This document shows positions 9,537 through 17,639 of a DNA stretch of 64,000 nt, piece by piece. Each line of letters opens with the position of its first letter. The stretch's first letter is position 1. The DNA comes from Limnoglobus roseus. Its GTDB lineage: Bacteria > Planctomycetota > Planctomycetia > Gemmatales > Gemmataceae. The notes under the pieces are model-generated. The model saw nothing but the letters and a program-made list of their open reading frames with translations. It did not search any database and had not been told where the DNA came from. Both the position numbers and the translations under genes were made by a program. Where the stretch lies: positions 5,580,001 through 5,644,000 of the forward strand of contig NZ_CP042425.1 of the NCBI RefSeq assembly GCF_008254045.1, read 5' to 3'.

Positions 9537-10217
9537 GTGGGAAAGGCAGCGGGCCAATTGAAGCTCGGCAAGGGAACGGCCTTCGTCAAGACACATCTCA
9601 AGCGGCTGGAGCAGAACGAAGACACCTGGGAGGCCGACTTCCGGGCGATGCCGAAGCCGCAGGGCCAGACGGAGACGCACTACCTGGGGCTGGTCGTTTC
9701 GACCCCCCAAGGCAACCCGTTGGTCTGCCTCCCGGTGGACTACACGCCGGACGTGAACGATCTGGCCGACCTGCTCGCCGCAGCGATGCGCCGCCCGATG
9801 ACGGATACCGCCCACCGCCCCCGGCGAATCGCCGTCCGGGGCAACCCCCGCTGGGAAGAGTTGTTCCCGCACCTGGGGCAACTCGGCGTCGAAGTCGCCG
9901 TCCAGAACGACCTGCCCGCCGTCGAAGATGTTTATGTGGACTTCCTCCGTCAGATGCGGAGGGCGAGGTCCAACCCGCTGATCCTGCGCACGCCCGGCCC
10001 GACCGACGTGCAGCAGTCGTTCCCCGCCACCGCCAAGTGGGTGCAGGGCTACGGCCACATCGAGATCGGCGACCAGGAGGGCTTCGGCTTCATCGTCCGG
10101 GCCATCGACTACGGCGGGGTGGTCTTCGAGGACGACAAGGCGGGCACGCTGGCCGAGGCGATGGCGGCGCTGGATAAGGGACTGGCCGGGCATTTCGAGC
10201 GGGAGGGGATCGAATGA
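9537..10217 (+). CDS. Uncharacterised protein, possibly DUF6930-like
   Basis: The frame stays open upstream, but GTG at 9537 (two bases after the previous stop) or TTG at 9531 is the natural start, giving about 226 residues. The central part contains RPRRIAVRGNPRWEELFPHL, then a linker and VEDVYVDFLRQM. I associate these with DUF6930-type proteins, which often accompany pRiA4b ORF-3-like and DUF6398-like proteins. The stop overlaps the next start by four bases. Function is unknown. Close packing with both neighbours points to one transcript. Confidence 0.6.
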   Translation: MGKAAGQLKLGKGTAFVKTHLKRLEQNEDTWEADFRAMPKPQGQTETHYLGLVVSTPQGNPLVCLPVDYTPDVNDLADLLAAAMRRPMTDTAHRPRRIAVRGNPRWEELFPHLGQLGVEVAVQNDLPAVEDVYVDFLRQMRRARSNPLILRTPGPTDVQQSFPATAKWVQGYGHIEIGDQEGFGFIVRAIDYGGVVFEDDKAGTLAEAMAALDKGLAGHFEREGIE

Positions 10218-10549
10218 ACAACCTGCTCACCGACCTCCCGGCTGAATTGCCAACCGAACTCGTCACCACCCTGCTCGAAGCCGCCGACGTGCGCATCGAG
10301 CGGATCGTCTCGCACGGTCACGCCTCGCCCGACGGCTTCTGGTACGATCAGGACCGGCACGAGTGGGTGCTGGTGCTGACCGGGGCGGCGAAACTGAGGT
10401 TCGAGGACGAGGCGGTGGAGATGAAGCCGGGAAGTTTCATCAACATACCGGCGCACCGGAAGCACCGGGTCGAGTGGACGACGCCGGACGAGCCGACGGT
10501 CTGGCTGGCCGTGCATTACAACGTCGTCCCGGAGGTCACGAGCCGATGA
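10214..10549 (+). CDS. Cupin-domain protein
   Basis: A 111-residue single-domain cupin. The signatures are DRHEWVLVLTGAAKLRFED (residues about 49-67, first cupin motif) and PGSFINIPAHRKHRVEWT (about 75-92, second motif), with His residues suitable for metal binding. Small cupins of this kind may bind metal and a small ligand, or have lost activity; the substrate cannot be told. Start and stop overlap both neighbours by four bases. A scrap resembling its C-terminal coding region recurs at 11105-11128, in the gap before the VOC gene. Confidence 0.8.
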   Translation: MNNLLTDLPAELPTELVTTLLEAADVRIERIVSHGHASPDGFWYDQDRHEWVLVLTGAAKLRFEDEAVEMKPGSFINIPAHRKHRVEWTTPDEPTVWLAVHYNVVPEVTSR

Positions 10550-11010
10550 AGGAAGAGGGCAAAGCACCGAGGGAGGAGGCCGAGGTCCGGCTCCGTGTCG
10601 TCCTGGTCGCTCCCCCGGCTGGCGTGGACTTCGGCGTTCAGCAGGGAAAGGGCAGCGACTACACGACGATCCAGACGCAGCGGTCGAGCGGCGGCGACCT
10701 CACCTTCGAGTTCACCGTGACGGCCAAAGACACCCGTGACGACGGGCTGCCGAACTTCCTCGGCCCGCTGGCGCAGGGGCCGGTGACGGGCCGGTTTATC
10801 TACCTCGACATCGGGAAGTGTGCCGGGCAGTCCGACTCTGCCTGGGAGCGGCGAATCAAGGTTCCGTTGGGTGGCATCACCTGGGAGATGATCGAGAGGG
10901 CGTCCACGAAACTGGTGCTGGAAGCCCGGCTGCCAGGGACGGGCAAGGACGGCGGGCCGAGTTGTGCAACTGTGAAGCCCGCCGATGGCTGGAAGGTGTG
11001 CAGGCGGTGA
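10546..11010 (+). CDS. DUF5990-family protein
   Basis: A 154-residue protein that matches the pattern I know for DUF5990: LRVVLVAPPAGVDFGVQQGKG near the start, FEFTVTAKD, FLGPLAQGPVTGRFIYLDIG in the middle, then SAWERRIKVPLGGITW and a C-terminal DGGPSCATVKPADGW. Function of the family is unknown. The start overlaps the cupin stop (ATGA). After its stop about 136 bases separate it from the next gene, so this may be the end of the overlapping five-gene block that begins at 8690. Confidence 0.75.
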   Translation: MKEEGKAPREEAEVRLRVVLVAPPAGVDFGVQQGKGSDYTTIQTQRSSGGDLTFEFTVTAKDTRDDGLPNFLGPLAQGPVTGRFIYLDIGKCAGQSDSAWERRIKVPLGGITWEMIERASTKLVLEARLPGTGKDGGPSCATVKPADGWKVCRR

Positions 11011-11146
11011 ACGTCGTGGCACGGAGGCGTGTGTAACGAACCCCGGACGAGCTTTCGTTCCCGGCCCAACGCCGAAGGCCGTTCGAGCCGCCGCTTCCGC
11101 CCTCTGAGCCGACGATCTGGCTGGCCGTGTTCCCGGGAGGGTCATC

Positions 11147-11584
11147 TTGCGCCCACAACCGTTGATCTGCGTCCGGGATGTCGAGGCCAGCAGCCTGTGG
11201 TATCAGCGGCTACTTCGCTGTCGCAGCGACCACGGCGGGCCGAACTACGAACGGCTCGTCCACTTCGGTCGGTTGGTCCTGCAACTGCACCGCTGGGAGA
11301 AGGAGCATCACCACGGGCGGATCGGCGACCCGAACGACCTCCCGCCGGGGAACGGCTTGCTCCTCTGGTTCGAGGTAGACGACTTTGACGAGGCCACCGC
11401 ACGGGCCGAGGCGATGGGCATTGAAATCATCATGCCACGCCACCGCAACCCGCCTGACGGCGACGGAGGCCCGAACCATTGGGAGGTCTGGCTGCGTGAC
11501 CCGGATGGCTACAAGGTCGTCCTAGCGAGTCCCGACGGCACGGCAGACGGAGCGTGGCGACCCCGGCCAACGGAGGGCGGATGA
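11147..11584 (+). CDS. VOC-family (glyoxalase/bleomycin-resistance fold) protein
   Basis: A 145-residue protein from a TTG start, supported by GGAGG about six bases upstream. The vicinal oxygen chelate fold is shown by an N-terminal ICVRDVEASSLWYQRLL segment, the central FGRLVLQLH strand, LLLWFEVDDFDEATARAEAMG, and the C-terminal WEVWLRDPDGYKVVL with the usual acidic residue in the last motif. Possible roles include antibiotic binding or small-molecule metabolism; the substrate is not predictable. It is translationally coupled to the ankyrin-like gene downstream. Confidence 0.75.
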   Translation: MRPQPLICVRDVEASSLWYQRLLRCRSDHGGPNYERLVHFGRLVLQLHRWEKEHHHGRIGDPNDLPPGNGLLLWFEVDDFDEATARAEAMGIEIIMPRHRNPPDGDGGPNHWEVWLRDPDGYKVVLASPDGTADGAWRPRPTEGG

Positions 11585-12267
11585 ACGTAGCCATACCACT
11601 CGTGTACGTCTGCGATCAGGTCCGGGCGGTCGAACGCCTCCACCGTGACCTGCTCACCGACGCCGTGCGCCGCCTGCCGATCCGGGACCAACTCGACCGG
11701 CAGGCGCACCGGATGGTCGAGGGGCACAGGGCGGGCGACCGGGCGGTGGTCACGCACGTCACCTGCTGGCATCCCACGCTGGTCTGCCGCCCCGCCGACG
11801 AGATCATGAGCGGCCCCTTCACGCTGGACGACGCCCGGCAGACCGTCGCCAGGGAGTACGGGTTCGCCGACTGGTCAGACGTGGAGGAACGGGGCGCTGC
11901 CCCGCCCGACCCGGCGTTCGAGTTCGCCGTGGACACGCTGCTCGGCGGTGATGCCGAGACGCTGGGTGGCCTGCTGTCCGCCGACCCGTCGCTCGTCCGC
12001 CGCCGGTCGAGCTTCGGCCACCGGGCCACGCTGCTGCACTACGTCGGCTCGAACGGGGTCGAGACGTACCGCCAGCGAGTGCCGATGAACCTCGCCGACA
12101 TCGCCCGCCTGCTGGTCGAAGCGGGGGCCGACGTGAACGCCAGGGCCGAGATGTACGGCGGCTCGACGGCCCTCGGCCTGCTGGTCACGAGCGATCACCC
12201 TGCGAAGGCGAGAGTAACTGCTGATGTCGCCAAGGTGCTTGAGGCTGCCGGTGGGAAACGAAGCTGA
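11581..12267 (+). CDS. Ankyrin-repeat-type protein
   Basis: A start at 11581 overlaps the VOC stop (ATGA) and gives 228 residues. The C-terminal half has ankyrin-type elements: LLHYVGSNGVETYRQRVP, then IARLLVEAGADVNARAEMYG and STALGLLVTS, the hallmark of proteins annotated as ankyrin-repeat in Gemmataceae and related bacteria. The N-terminal half contains FTLDDARQTVAREYGFADWSD, a segment often seen in front of such repeats. Likely a cytoplasmic protein-protein interaction module; partner unknown. Confidence 0.7.
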   Translation: MNVAIPLVYVCDQVRAVERLHRDLLTDAVRRLPIRDQLDRQAHRMVEGHRAGDRAVVTHVTCWHPTLVCRPADEIMSGPFTLDDARQTVAREYGFADWSDVEERGAAPPDPAFEFAVDTLLGGDAETLGGLLSADPSLVRRRSSFGHRATLLHYVGSNGVETYRQRVPMNLADIARLLVEAGADVNARAEMYGGSTALGLLVTSDHPAKARVTADVAKVLEAAGGKRS

Positions 12268-12291
12268 CCAGGAATGCAAGGGGGCGAGCCA

Positions 12292-12688
12292 ATGACCAGC
12301 AACCCGGTCGGCCTCAGAAGTCTCGCCAAATACTCCAAGCTGCCGGTGGAGCGGATCAGGTACTTGCACGACGCCGACGAGCGGGTGGTCAGGGCGATCA
12401 CACGGGACATAATTTTCAGATGGCCTTCTGGAGCGGCCCGTCGGTCCAGGCGTTCGCCAAGCTCACCGAGATCGTCGCCCGGCTGGATCGGGACGGCGTG
12501 CTGGAACTCGTGGAGTCGATATTGACGGGGCGGAAGCGCTGTCTGTCGTGTCGGAATTCCTGGGCGGGGTTCGGGGGGCGGGCGAAACGGCCTGGGTGCG
12601 GAACGGCTCGGTCATCGCCACGAGCGGTCCCGACTTCGACGCCGGGTGTTTCGCCCCGAACACCCGGCGGCTCCTTGAGACGGCGTGA
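12292..12688 (+). pseudogene. Frameshifted uncharacterised gene (two single-base shifts)
   Basis: Three successive reading frames together spell a continuous protein of about 131 residues. The first runs from ATG at 12292 to about 12418 (ends AITRDIIF). The second carries QMAFWSGPSVQAFAKLTEIV. The third, from about 12518, carries GAEALSVVSEFLGG and ends with NTRRLLETA before a TGA at 12686-12688. Each switch would be repaired by one extra C (near 12418 and near 12516). It may be a decayed gene or two homopolymer errors in the assembly. Family unknown. Confidence 0.6.
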
Positions 12689-12698
12689 GGGCTGAACG

Positions 12699-13355
12699 AT
12701 GACGGTGATCTACCCCGCCCGGTACACGGATCGCTTCGGGACGGAAACCACGGCGATTACCAACGATACCGAGACACTGGCGATGGTTGTCCGTGGCGTC
12801 CGGTTCCACGGAAACGACTTCGACGGCTTCGAGCCGCTGGGGGTGACGGACCCGGCGCAGTTGGCGACCTTCACCCTCCTGCACGGGAGCCTGTGCTTCT
12901 GCACCCTGGAGGCCGACATCCCAATCCCGGTCGTCACGCCGACCGGAACCGTGGACGGCCTCCTGACCTTCGAGCTTGTCCTCGGCGAGCCGCTGCCGAC
13001 GGGCCAGATGGACCGGGAACGGCTCGCCCTCCGTCTGACCTTCGGCGGGCAGACCCACGCATCGGACGGCACGAGCGGCTGGTTCGAGGACGAGATGCTG
13101 GACGTGCAGCGGAAACTACCGCCCGGCACGTTCTTGAAGGCGTGCATCAACTGCGCCTTCTCCGACTACAGCCCCTGCGGGCACGGGCTGTTCGGCGGGC
13201 TGGCCTGCTTCCGGGACAACAAGACGGGCTACCGGGCGGTGACGGGCAAAGACGCCCTCTTCGTCGTGTGGGACACGATGAACGAGTTCGTGCAAGAAAC
13301 GCATCTCTGCTCGGAGTTCGAGCGGCGTGTGCCCGGCACGGGGTATCGGGGATGA
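12699..13355 (+). CDS. Uncharacterised protein, possibly DUF6304-like
   Basis: A 218-residue protein beginning MTVIYPARYTDRFGTETTAI, followed by VVRGVRFHGNDFDGFEPLG. This is the pattern I associate with DUF6304, previously seen mainly in actinobacteria. The second half has a cysteine group (CINCAFSDYSPCGHGLFGGLACF, about residues 148-170) that could bind metal. No signal peptide or membrane segment. It starts about 10 bases after the frameshifted gene upstream. The family name is tentative; coding status is well supported by length and codon pattern. Confidence 0.65.
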   Translation: MTVIYPARYTDRFGTETTAITNDTETLAMVVRGVRFHGNDFDGFEPLGVTDPAQLATFTLLHGSLCFCTLEADIPIPVVTPTGTVDGLLTFELVLGEPLPTGQMDRERLALRLTFGGQTHASDGTSGWFEDEMLDVQRKLPPGTFLKACINCAFSDYSPCGHGLFGGLACFRDNKTGYRAVTGKDALFVVWDTMNEFVQETHLCSEFERRVPGTGYRG

Positions 13356-13388
13356 GTGGAAGCTCTCGACCTGTCTCTGGAGGAAGAC

Positions 13389-13775
13389 GTGAACATCCTG
13401 CGCACGCACCACGTCGCCGTCATCTGCTCGGTTTACGAGCAGTCGAAGCGGTTCTACACCGAAGTCCTTGGCCTGGAGGTCGTCGCCGAGGTCTTCCGGG
13501 CGGAACGCAACTCGTACAAGCTCGACCTGCGGCTGCCGGACGGCACTCAGGTCGAGTTGTTCAGCTTCCCCGACCCGCCGAAACGACTGAGTTATCCAGA
13601 GGCGTGCGGCCTGCGGCATCTGGCGTTCGAGGTCGCCGACATCGACGAGGCAGTCGCCGAACTGACGAAGAAGGGCGTGGCGGTCGAGCCTGTGCGGGTG
13701 GACGAGTTCACGGGAAAACGGTTCACGTTCCTCGCCGACCCGGACGGCCTGCCGCTCGAACTGTACGAGCAGTGA
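13389..13775 (+). CDS. SMU1112c/YaeR-type VOC protein
   Basis: A GTG start at 13389 preceded by GGAGGA gives 128 residues, the normal family size. The VOC signature is clear: THHVAVICSVYEQSKRFYTE, YKLDLRL, then VELFSFPDPPKRLSYPEACG and LRHLAFEVADIDEAV, and the end FTGKRFTFLADPDGLPLELY. His in the first motif and Glu in the last are the metal ligands of this group. The closest recognised relatives are glyoxalase-like proteins of the SMU1112c/YaeR group, whose substrates are unknown. It ends the plus-strand run of accessory genes. Confidence 0.85.
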   Translation: MNILRTHHVAVICSVYEQSKRFYTEVLGLEVVAEVFRAERNSYKLDLRLPDGTQVELFSFPDPPKRLSYPEACGLRHLAFEVADIDEAVAELTKKGVAVEPVRVDEFTGKRFTFLADPDGLPLELYEQ

Positions 13776-13831
13776 CGGCGGCAGAATCGGGTTGTCGAAT
13801 CACCACCCCGCCGCTGGCCGGGTCGTCAAAC

Positions 13832-14131
13832 TCATTCGGGACGAGGTTCACCGGGCCGGAACACCAACTCGTCCTCATATGACCAGGAGCCGTCGCCGTG
13901 TTCCAGCGGGTGGTGGAGGCGAGAATTGGCTTGCATCAACCGTACACAGTCGGCACACACCAACTCGACATCACTTGGGTTGGGACAGCCACCGTTCTTA
14001 AACAGTGTGATGCAATTGCTGCACACCCAATCGTAGAACTCGCCGCCGTCGGGCACGCCCCACCAGTCGCCCCCCGGTTCCAGGTGAACGCAGATCAGGC
14101 AAAGCGAAACGCCGCAGTTGTGGTTGGTCAT
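13832..14131 (-). CDS. Small cysteine-rich protein
   Basis: A 99-residue protein with two likely zinc-binding Cys pairs: CGVSLCLIC near residues 6-14, CSNC near 38-41 and CADC near 59-62, with His/Trp-rich spacers. Its ATG overlaps the stop of the frameshifted gene upstream (ATGA), so it is the last gene of a minus-strand operon that begins near 16239. Function unknown. It faces the plus-strand VOC gene and the two are convergent. Confidence 0.6.
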   Translation of the reverse strand: MTNHNCGVSLCLICVHLEPGGDWWGVPDGGEFYDWVCSNCITLFKNGGCPNPSDVELVCADCVRLMQANSRLHHPLEHGDGSWSYEDELVFRPGEPRPE

Positions 14132-14369
14132 TTGTCACTCCTGAACACGTTGATGAGTTCAACCTGGACCGTCTTGGTTCGGTGCTCCAGGTCGATGGTC
14201 CACTCCTGGACCTCGGCCCGGCTCGAACCCATCATGGTCGCCTCGTGCCGCTCGATGCGGACGACGATCTTGGGCGGCTCCCAAGCGACCTTCTCCATCC
14301 GTCCGAGCGGGTCATGCCTCCGTCGTCACCGGCGAGTACGTCGCACGAAGGCGATACAGAAAGTGCCAT
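14128..14369 (-). pseudogene. Frameshifted short paralogue of the 14652-15230 gene
   Basis: Reading from ATG at 14369 gives a short lead then LAGDDGGM. One base later in frame it continues GRMEKVAWEPP, IVVRIERHEATMM and SSRAEVQEWTIDLEHRTKTV and stops at 14128. The same segments occur in the neighbouring gene at 14652-15230 (LAGDDGGM, GRMEAVVWNPP, FRIERHGATVL, SSRAEVQEWTVDLEQRTKSV). It is therefore a shortened duplicate with one frameshift, repairable by a single added G near 14315. Function unknown. Confidence 0.6.
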
Positions 14370-14387
14370 TGCCCGGCTAAAAACTTG

Positions 14388-14594
14388 TCATTCCCGATGC
14401 CTCCCTACCGCCACCTCGTCAAACGGTGGATTCCTGGCTACGCAACCATCGGCAGTCTCGATGCCATACTCGTCCCACGTCGAGGTTGCCGGGTCGAACA
14501 CCTGCAACTCGGCGTACACCTGCGGCGGCAGTTGGTCCAATTGCTTTTGGGTGAGGACACCACGAACGGCATACCATGTCTCCTTCACGCTCAT
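14388..14594 (-). CDS. Small uncharacterised protein
   Basis: A 68-residue protein (begins MSVKETWYAVRGVLTQKQLD) with a good AAAGGAG ribosome site about seven bases before the ATG. No motif is recognised. It lies between the two paralogous genes of the minus-strand operon. Confidence 0.55.
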   Translation of the reverse strand: MSVKETWYAVRGVLTQKQLDQLPPQVYAELQVFDPATSTWDEYGIETADGCVARNPPFDEVAVGRHRE

Positions 14595-14651
14595 TACTTG
14601 TCTCCTTTTCTCTTTGATCGTTTTTTGCCTTTGCCAGACCTGGGCCGAAGG

Positions 14652-15230
14652 CTACGCCGCCCCCAGCTTCTCGAAGACATTCGCTTTACCCATCTTCCAC
14701 CCAGCCGCACCGAGCAGTGCTGCTACCGCCTCTCGCAGCCGCTTCCGGCGACCGGCCAGGGTCTCCTTCACCGCTGACCCTGTGGGCAAGACGGTGTTCA
14801 TCAGGAGCCGCACCCGCCCAGCACCGTCCCATTTCAGCCGGGGGTCTTGCCGCCCACCCAGAATGGCGCTGGCAAGTTCCTCGGCGACGGGCATCACGTT
14901 CATGCGGGGCTGGGGCGGCTGGAGTTGCCGCCGCCCGACGACCCCGACGGATTTCGTTCGCTGCTCCAGGTCCACCGTCCACTCCTGGACCTCAGCCCGG
15001 CTGGACTTCAGAACGGTCGCCCCGTGCCGCTCGATCCGAAACGTCAGCACGGGCGGATTCCAGACAACCGCCTCCATGCGCCCGTGCAGCTTCCTGCCCA
15101 GCATCCCGCCGTCGTCACCGGCGAGGGCGTCCCACACCTGGGCCAAGTGCGTTTCAATTTCCGAAGTCGGCGGGGCCGGGTCTGCCAGCAACTCCCGGAG
15201 GCCGTGAATGGGATCAAGCCGAGCCATCAT
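14652..15230 (-). CDS. Uncharacterised protein with a duplicated module
   Basis: A 192-residue soluble protein. The middle (about residues 36-100) carries the module that is repeated in the neighbouring frameshifted copy, ending SSRAEVQEWTVDLEQRTKSV. The C-terminal third is basic and helical (KETLAGRRKRLREAVAALLG) and could bind nucleic acid. The ATG overlaps the stop of the upstream reading frame at 15227-15230, which supports the frameshift reconstruction of that gene. I do not recognise the family. Confidence 0.6.
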   Translation of the reverse strand: MMARLDPIHGLRELLADPAPPTSEIETHLAQVWDALAGDDGGMLGRKLHGRMEAVVWNPPVLTFRIERHGATVLKSSRAEVQEWTVDLEQRTKSVGVVGRRQLQPPQPRMNVMPVAEELASAILGGRQDPRLKWDGAGRVRLLMNTVLPTGSAVKETLAGRRKRLREAVAALLGAAGWKMGKANVFEKLGAA

Positions 15231-16239
15231 TCATCCCCGGTGCGGATAACGTGCAGATCAAATGTCGGTTTCAATGCTATTGCGGTTGCGGGCAGTGTGA
15301 TCTTGAGAGCGTACTCCCAGGCAACATCGTCCAGGGTGATGCCGCTCCTCACGAGAAGGTTCCACCATATCGGTGTTGGCCGTCCCCAACACTGCCCGTG
15401 TTCTGGAGTCGTTCGGGCAGCCGCTCCCGGTACTTCCGCTCGTCGTCCGCTGTCCACGTTTCCGACAAGTACGCCTGGAATCGAGCAAACACTTCGTCGA
15501 GGCGGCTGTAGTTTTTCAACCAGGGATGCGAAGACACGGCGGCTTCGGGCGATCCACACACCCTACAGGAGAGCAGCGCCGTGTAGAGTTGCCGCCGCTC
15601 TTTCTTGCTGTGACGGCGAAGCGACGTTTCCGCCGTGTAGGTGCGGGCCAACGCTTCCCAAATGCGGAGTTCACGTTCGGGCGTCGTGTCTGCCTCGAAG
15701 TTGGCGACCCACTTCTCGTAGGTCTGCCCGTCGTGTTCCTTCATCTGCCAGCGGACCTTTTTTAGTCGGTCCTTTTGCTCGGCGGAAAGTTTCGAGCGAG
15801 CGCCGGATGGGGAAGCCAGAGTAGTGGGGTTCACCCAAGCCTGCTCAATCTGGCCTTCCGAAGTTGCGATGGTCGCCCGTACCCAACCCATCGGGCACGG
15901 CTCGGTGATCGGGACTCGGCTCCGGCCCTGTTCGCCTTTGTGGGCTTCAAGCCTCTTGACCTGCGCCTTCAACACGGAGAAAGTGAGTGGCCCGGTCATG
16001 TGGCAGATGTTGCCTTTCAGAAAGAGTTCTTCCAATCTGGCGTTGTCGATGTCCACCGACTGGAGGCGGTTCGTCGTATCCTGGCCGATGTCAAGGCGAA
16101 ACGCTTCCGCCTTGTCACGATCCAGAAAGACCATGTAGCCGGTATCCAGGCCGGGCTTGCCCATCTTGCAGTAATCAACGCCGTTTCGGAGAACCCAATA
16201 GGTGTCTTGCTGCGGCAAGAACTCGTACAACTCGTTCAT
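15227..16239 (-). pseudogene. Frameshifted uncharacterised gene, first in minus-strand operon
   Basis: The first frame runs from ATG 16239 (MNELYEFLPQQDTYWVLRNG) to a stop at 15349. A second frame, open across the same end, continues PTPIWWNLLVRSGITLDDVA and ends at 15227, exactly overlapping the next start as ATGA. The simplest reading is one gene of about 337 residues with a single-base loss near 15395-15400, which one added C would repair. The body has a helical, basic middle (about 140-200) and a possible zinc knuckle CRVCG near residue 226. Function unknown. The IS3 element sits about 85 bases upstream. Confidence 0.65.
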
Positions 16240-16389
16240 GGTTGGCCCTCCTAGTTGTCGTATATCGCATACCGAATGGCGGTAATACCACAGTCGCCTT
16301 GGGAGGTTTCCAGACCGTTCGAAGTATAGTGGACCCCGAAACTGAGACCGCCAGGTAAGCTACTCTGGCGGCCCTCGGAGGTGGTCCTG

Positions 16390-16677
16390 ATGACGGCGAA
16401 GCGGAAGACCCACACGGCGGCGTTCAAAGCCCAGGTCGCTCTGGCCGCGGTGAAGGGCGACAAGACGGTCAACGAGTTGGCCGCCCACTTCGGCGTCCAC
16501 CCGACCCTCATCCACGGGTGGAAGAAGCAACTCCTGGCCGGGGCCGAGGCCGTGTTCGCCGCCGGAGCGAAGGCGGTCGCCCCCGGCGACGACCAGACAC
16601 CCGCGCTGTACGAGCAGATCGGCCGGCTCAAGGTCGAGCTCGACTGGGTGAAAAAAAAAGCTGCGACGTTCGGTTGA
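16390..16677 (+). CDS. IS3-family transposase OrfA
   Basis: A 95-residue HTH protein: KRKTHTAAFKAQVALAAVKG followed by KTVNELAAHFGVHPTLIHGW and KKQLLAGA, the classical IS3 OrfA start with helix-turn-helix. A GTG at 16381 is an alternative start; ATG 16390 matches the usual beginning. The frame enters an A9 run (16651-16659) and stops soon after, while the OrfB frame continues through the run. OrfA alone probably binds the ends and regulates transposition; the OrfAB fusion would be the transposase. Confidence 0.88.
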   Translation: MTAKRKTHTAAFKAQVALAAVKGDKTVNELAAHFGVHPTLIHGWKKQLLAGAEAVFAAGAKAVAPGDDQTPALYEQIGRLKVELDWVKKKAATFG

Positions 16678-17518
16678 CGACCTGCGGCCGCTGATCGACC
16701 CCGGGCACGCCGACCTGAGCGTCCGTCGGCAGTGCCAACTGGTCGGGCTCGGCCGGGCCACGTACTACCGGGGGCCGGCCGAGGAGTCGGCCGACAACCT
16801 GGCCCTCATGCGGCGGATCGACGAGCAGTACACGGCCTGCCCGTTCTACGGCAGCCGGCGGATCGCCCGGTGGCTGGCCCGCAACGGCCACCCGGCGAAC
16901 CGCAAGCGGGTCCAGCGGTTGCTCCGGGTCATGGGCCTGGAAGCCATCCACCCGAAGCCGAAGCTGTCGGCCGGGCGGGGCCACCCGGTGTACCCGTACC
17001 TCCTCCGCGGCGTGCCGATCGACCGCGTCGGGCAGGTGTGGAGTGCCGACATTACATACCTGCCGCTGCCCGGCGGGTTCATGTACTTGGCCGCCACCAT
17101 CGACTGGTACAGCCGGTACGTGGTGGCCTGGCGGTTGTCGAACACGCTCGACGGGGCGTTCTGCCGGGACATGCTGGACGAGGCGTTGGCGGCCGGCACC
17201 CCGGAGGTGTTCAACACCGATCAAGGGGTGCAGTTCACGGCCGGGGCGTGGGTCGAGCGGGTGGAGGCGGCCGGGGCGCGGGTGAGCATGGACGGCCGGG
17301 GGCGGTGCCTGGACAACGTGTTCGTCGAGCGGCTGTGGCGGACGGTGAAGTACGAGGACGTGTTCCTGCGGGGATACGAGACGGTGACCGAGTTGGAGCG
17401 GGGGTTGAAGGCGTACTTCACCTTCTACAACGAGGCCCGCTTGCACCAGTCACTGGGGTACAAGACCCCGGCCGAGGTGTACCGGGCCGGACGGTCAAAA
17501 GAGCCGGCGAAGGAGTAG
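16652..17518 (+). CDS. IS3-family transposase OrfB (integrase domain)
   Basis: The frame begins in the A run and continues without its own strong start: KKKLRRSVDDLRPLID, then the HTH_21-like MRRIDEQYTACPFYGSRR segment and the rve integrase core. DDE residues fit D in VWSADITYLPLPGG, D in VFNTDQGVQFTAGAW, and E in FVERLWRTVKYEDVF. The C-terminus (NEARLHQSLGYKTPAEVY) is typical. It is in the frame reached by losing one A from the A9 run relative to OrfA, so it is likely expressed as a fusion through slippage. An ATG at 16808 is internal to the domain. Confidence 0.88.
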   Translation, partial: KKKLRRSVDDLRPLIDPGHADLSVRRQCQLVGLGRATYYRGPAEESADNLALMRRIDEQYTACPFYGSRRIARWLARNGHPANRKRVQRLLRVMGLEAIHPKPKLSAGRGHPVYPYLLRGVPIDRVGQVWSADITYLPLPGGFMYLAATIDWYSRYVVAWRLSNTLDGAFCRDMLDEALAAGTPEVFNTDQGVQFTAGAWVERVEAAGARVSMDGRGRCLDNVFVERLWRTVKYEDVFLRGYETVTELERGLKAYFTFYNEARLHQSLGYKTPAEVYRAGRSKEPAKE

Positions 17519-17639
17519 CTTAAATTCGTCGGTTTTTGGTCTCGCAAATGGGGTCCACTATAAAGAGATACTCCTGCCAGGAGTGATCTCCTGGCGGGGA
17601 GCTTGGGAAAATCCCATTGATCTCGGACAGGAAGGCTCG

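Larger units (their letters stand above)
16325..17562 (+). mobile_element. IS3-family insertion sequence with 3-bp target duplication
   Basis: A 1238-bp element bounded by imperfect inverted repeats of about 25 bp. The outer 13 bases TATAGTGGACCCC are identical at both ends, and an inner GAGACC is shared. The trinucleotide AAG is duplicated directly outside both ends (16322-16324 and 17563-17565), the usual IS3 target size. Inside are two overlapping transposase frames. Unlike the surrounding island it contains four CGCG sites (16446, 17006, 17024, 17277), which suggests later arrival from another background. Confidence 0.9.

Noticed and set aside
5624..13775. Integron-type gene cassette array
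   Set aside because: I see no attC-like palindromes between the genes, and start/stop overlaps of four bases leave no room for them. The only site-specific recombinase seen (30483-31430) has no integron-specific feature I can point to.
14182..15824. Long plus-strand frames opposite the unknown minus-strand operon
   Set aside because: The minus-strand frames have ribosome sites, ATGA overlaps and an internal paralogue; the plus-strand frames are Ser/Arg/Pro-rich shadows.
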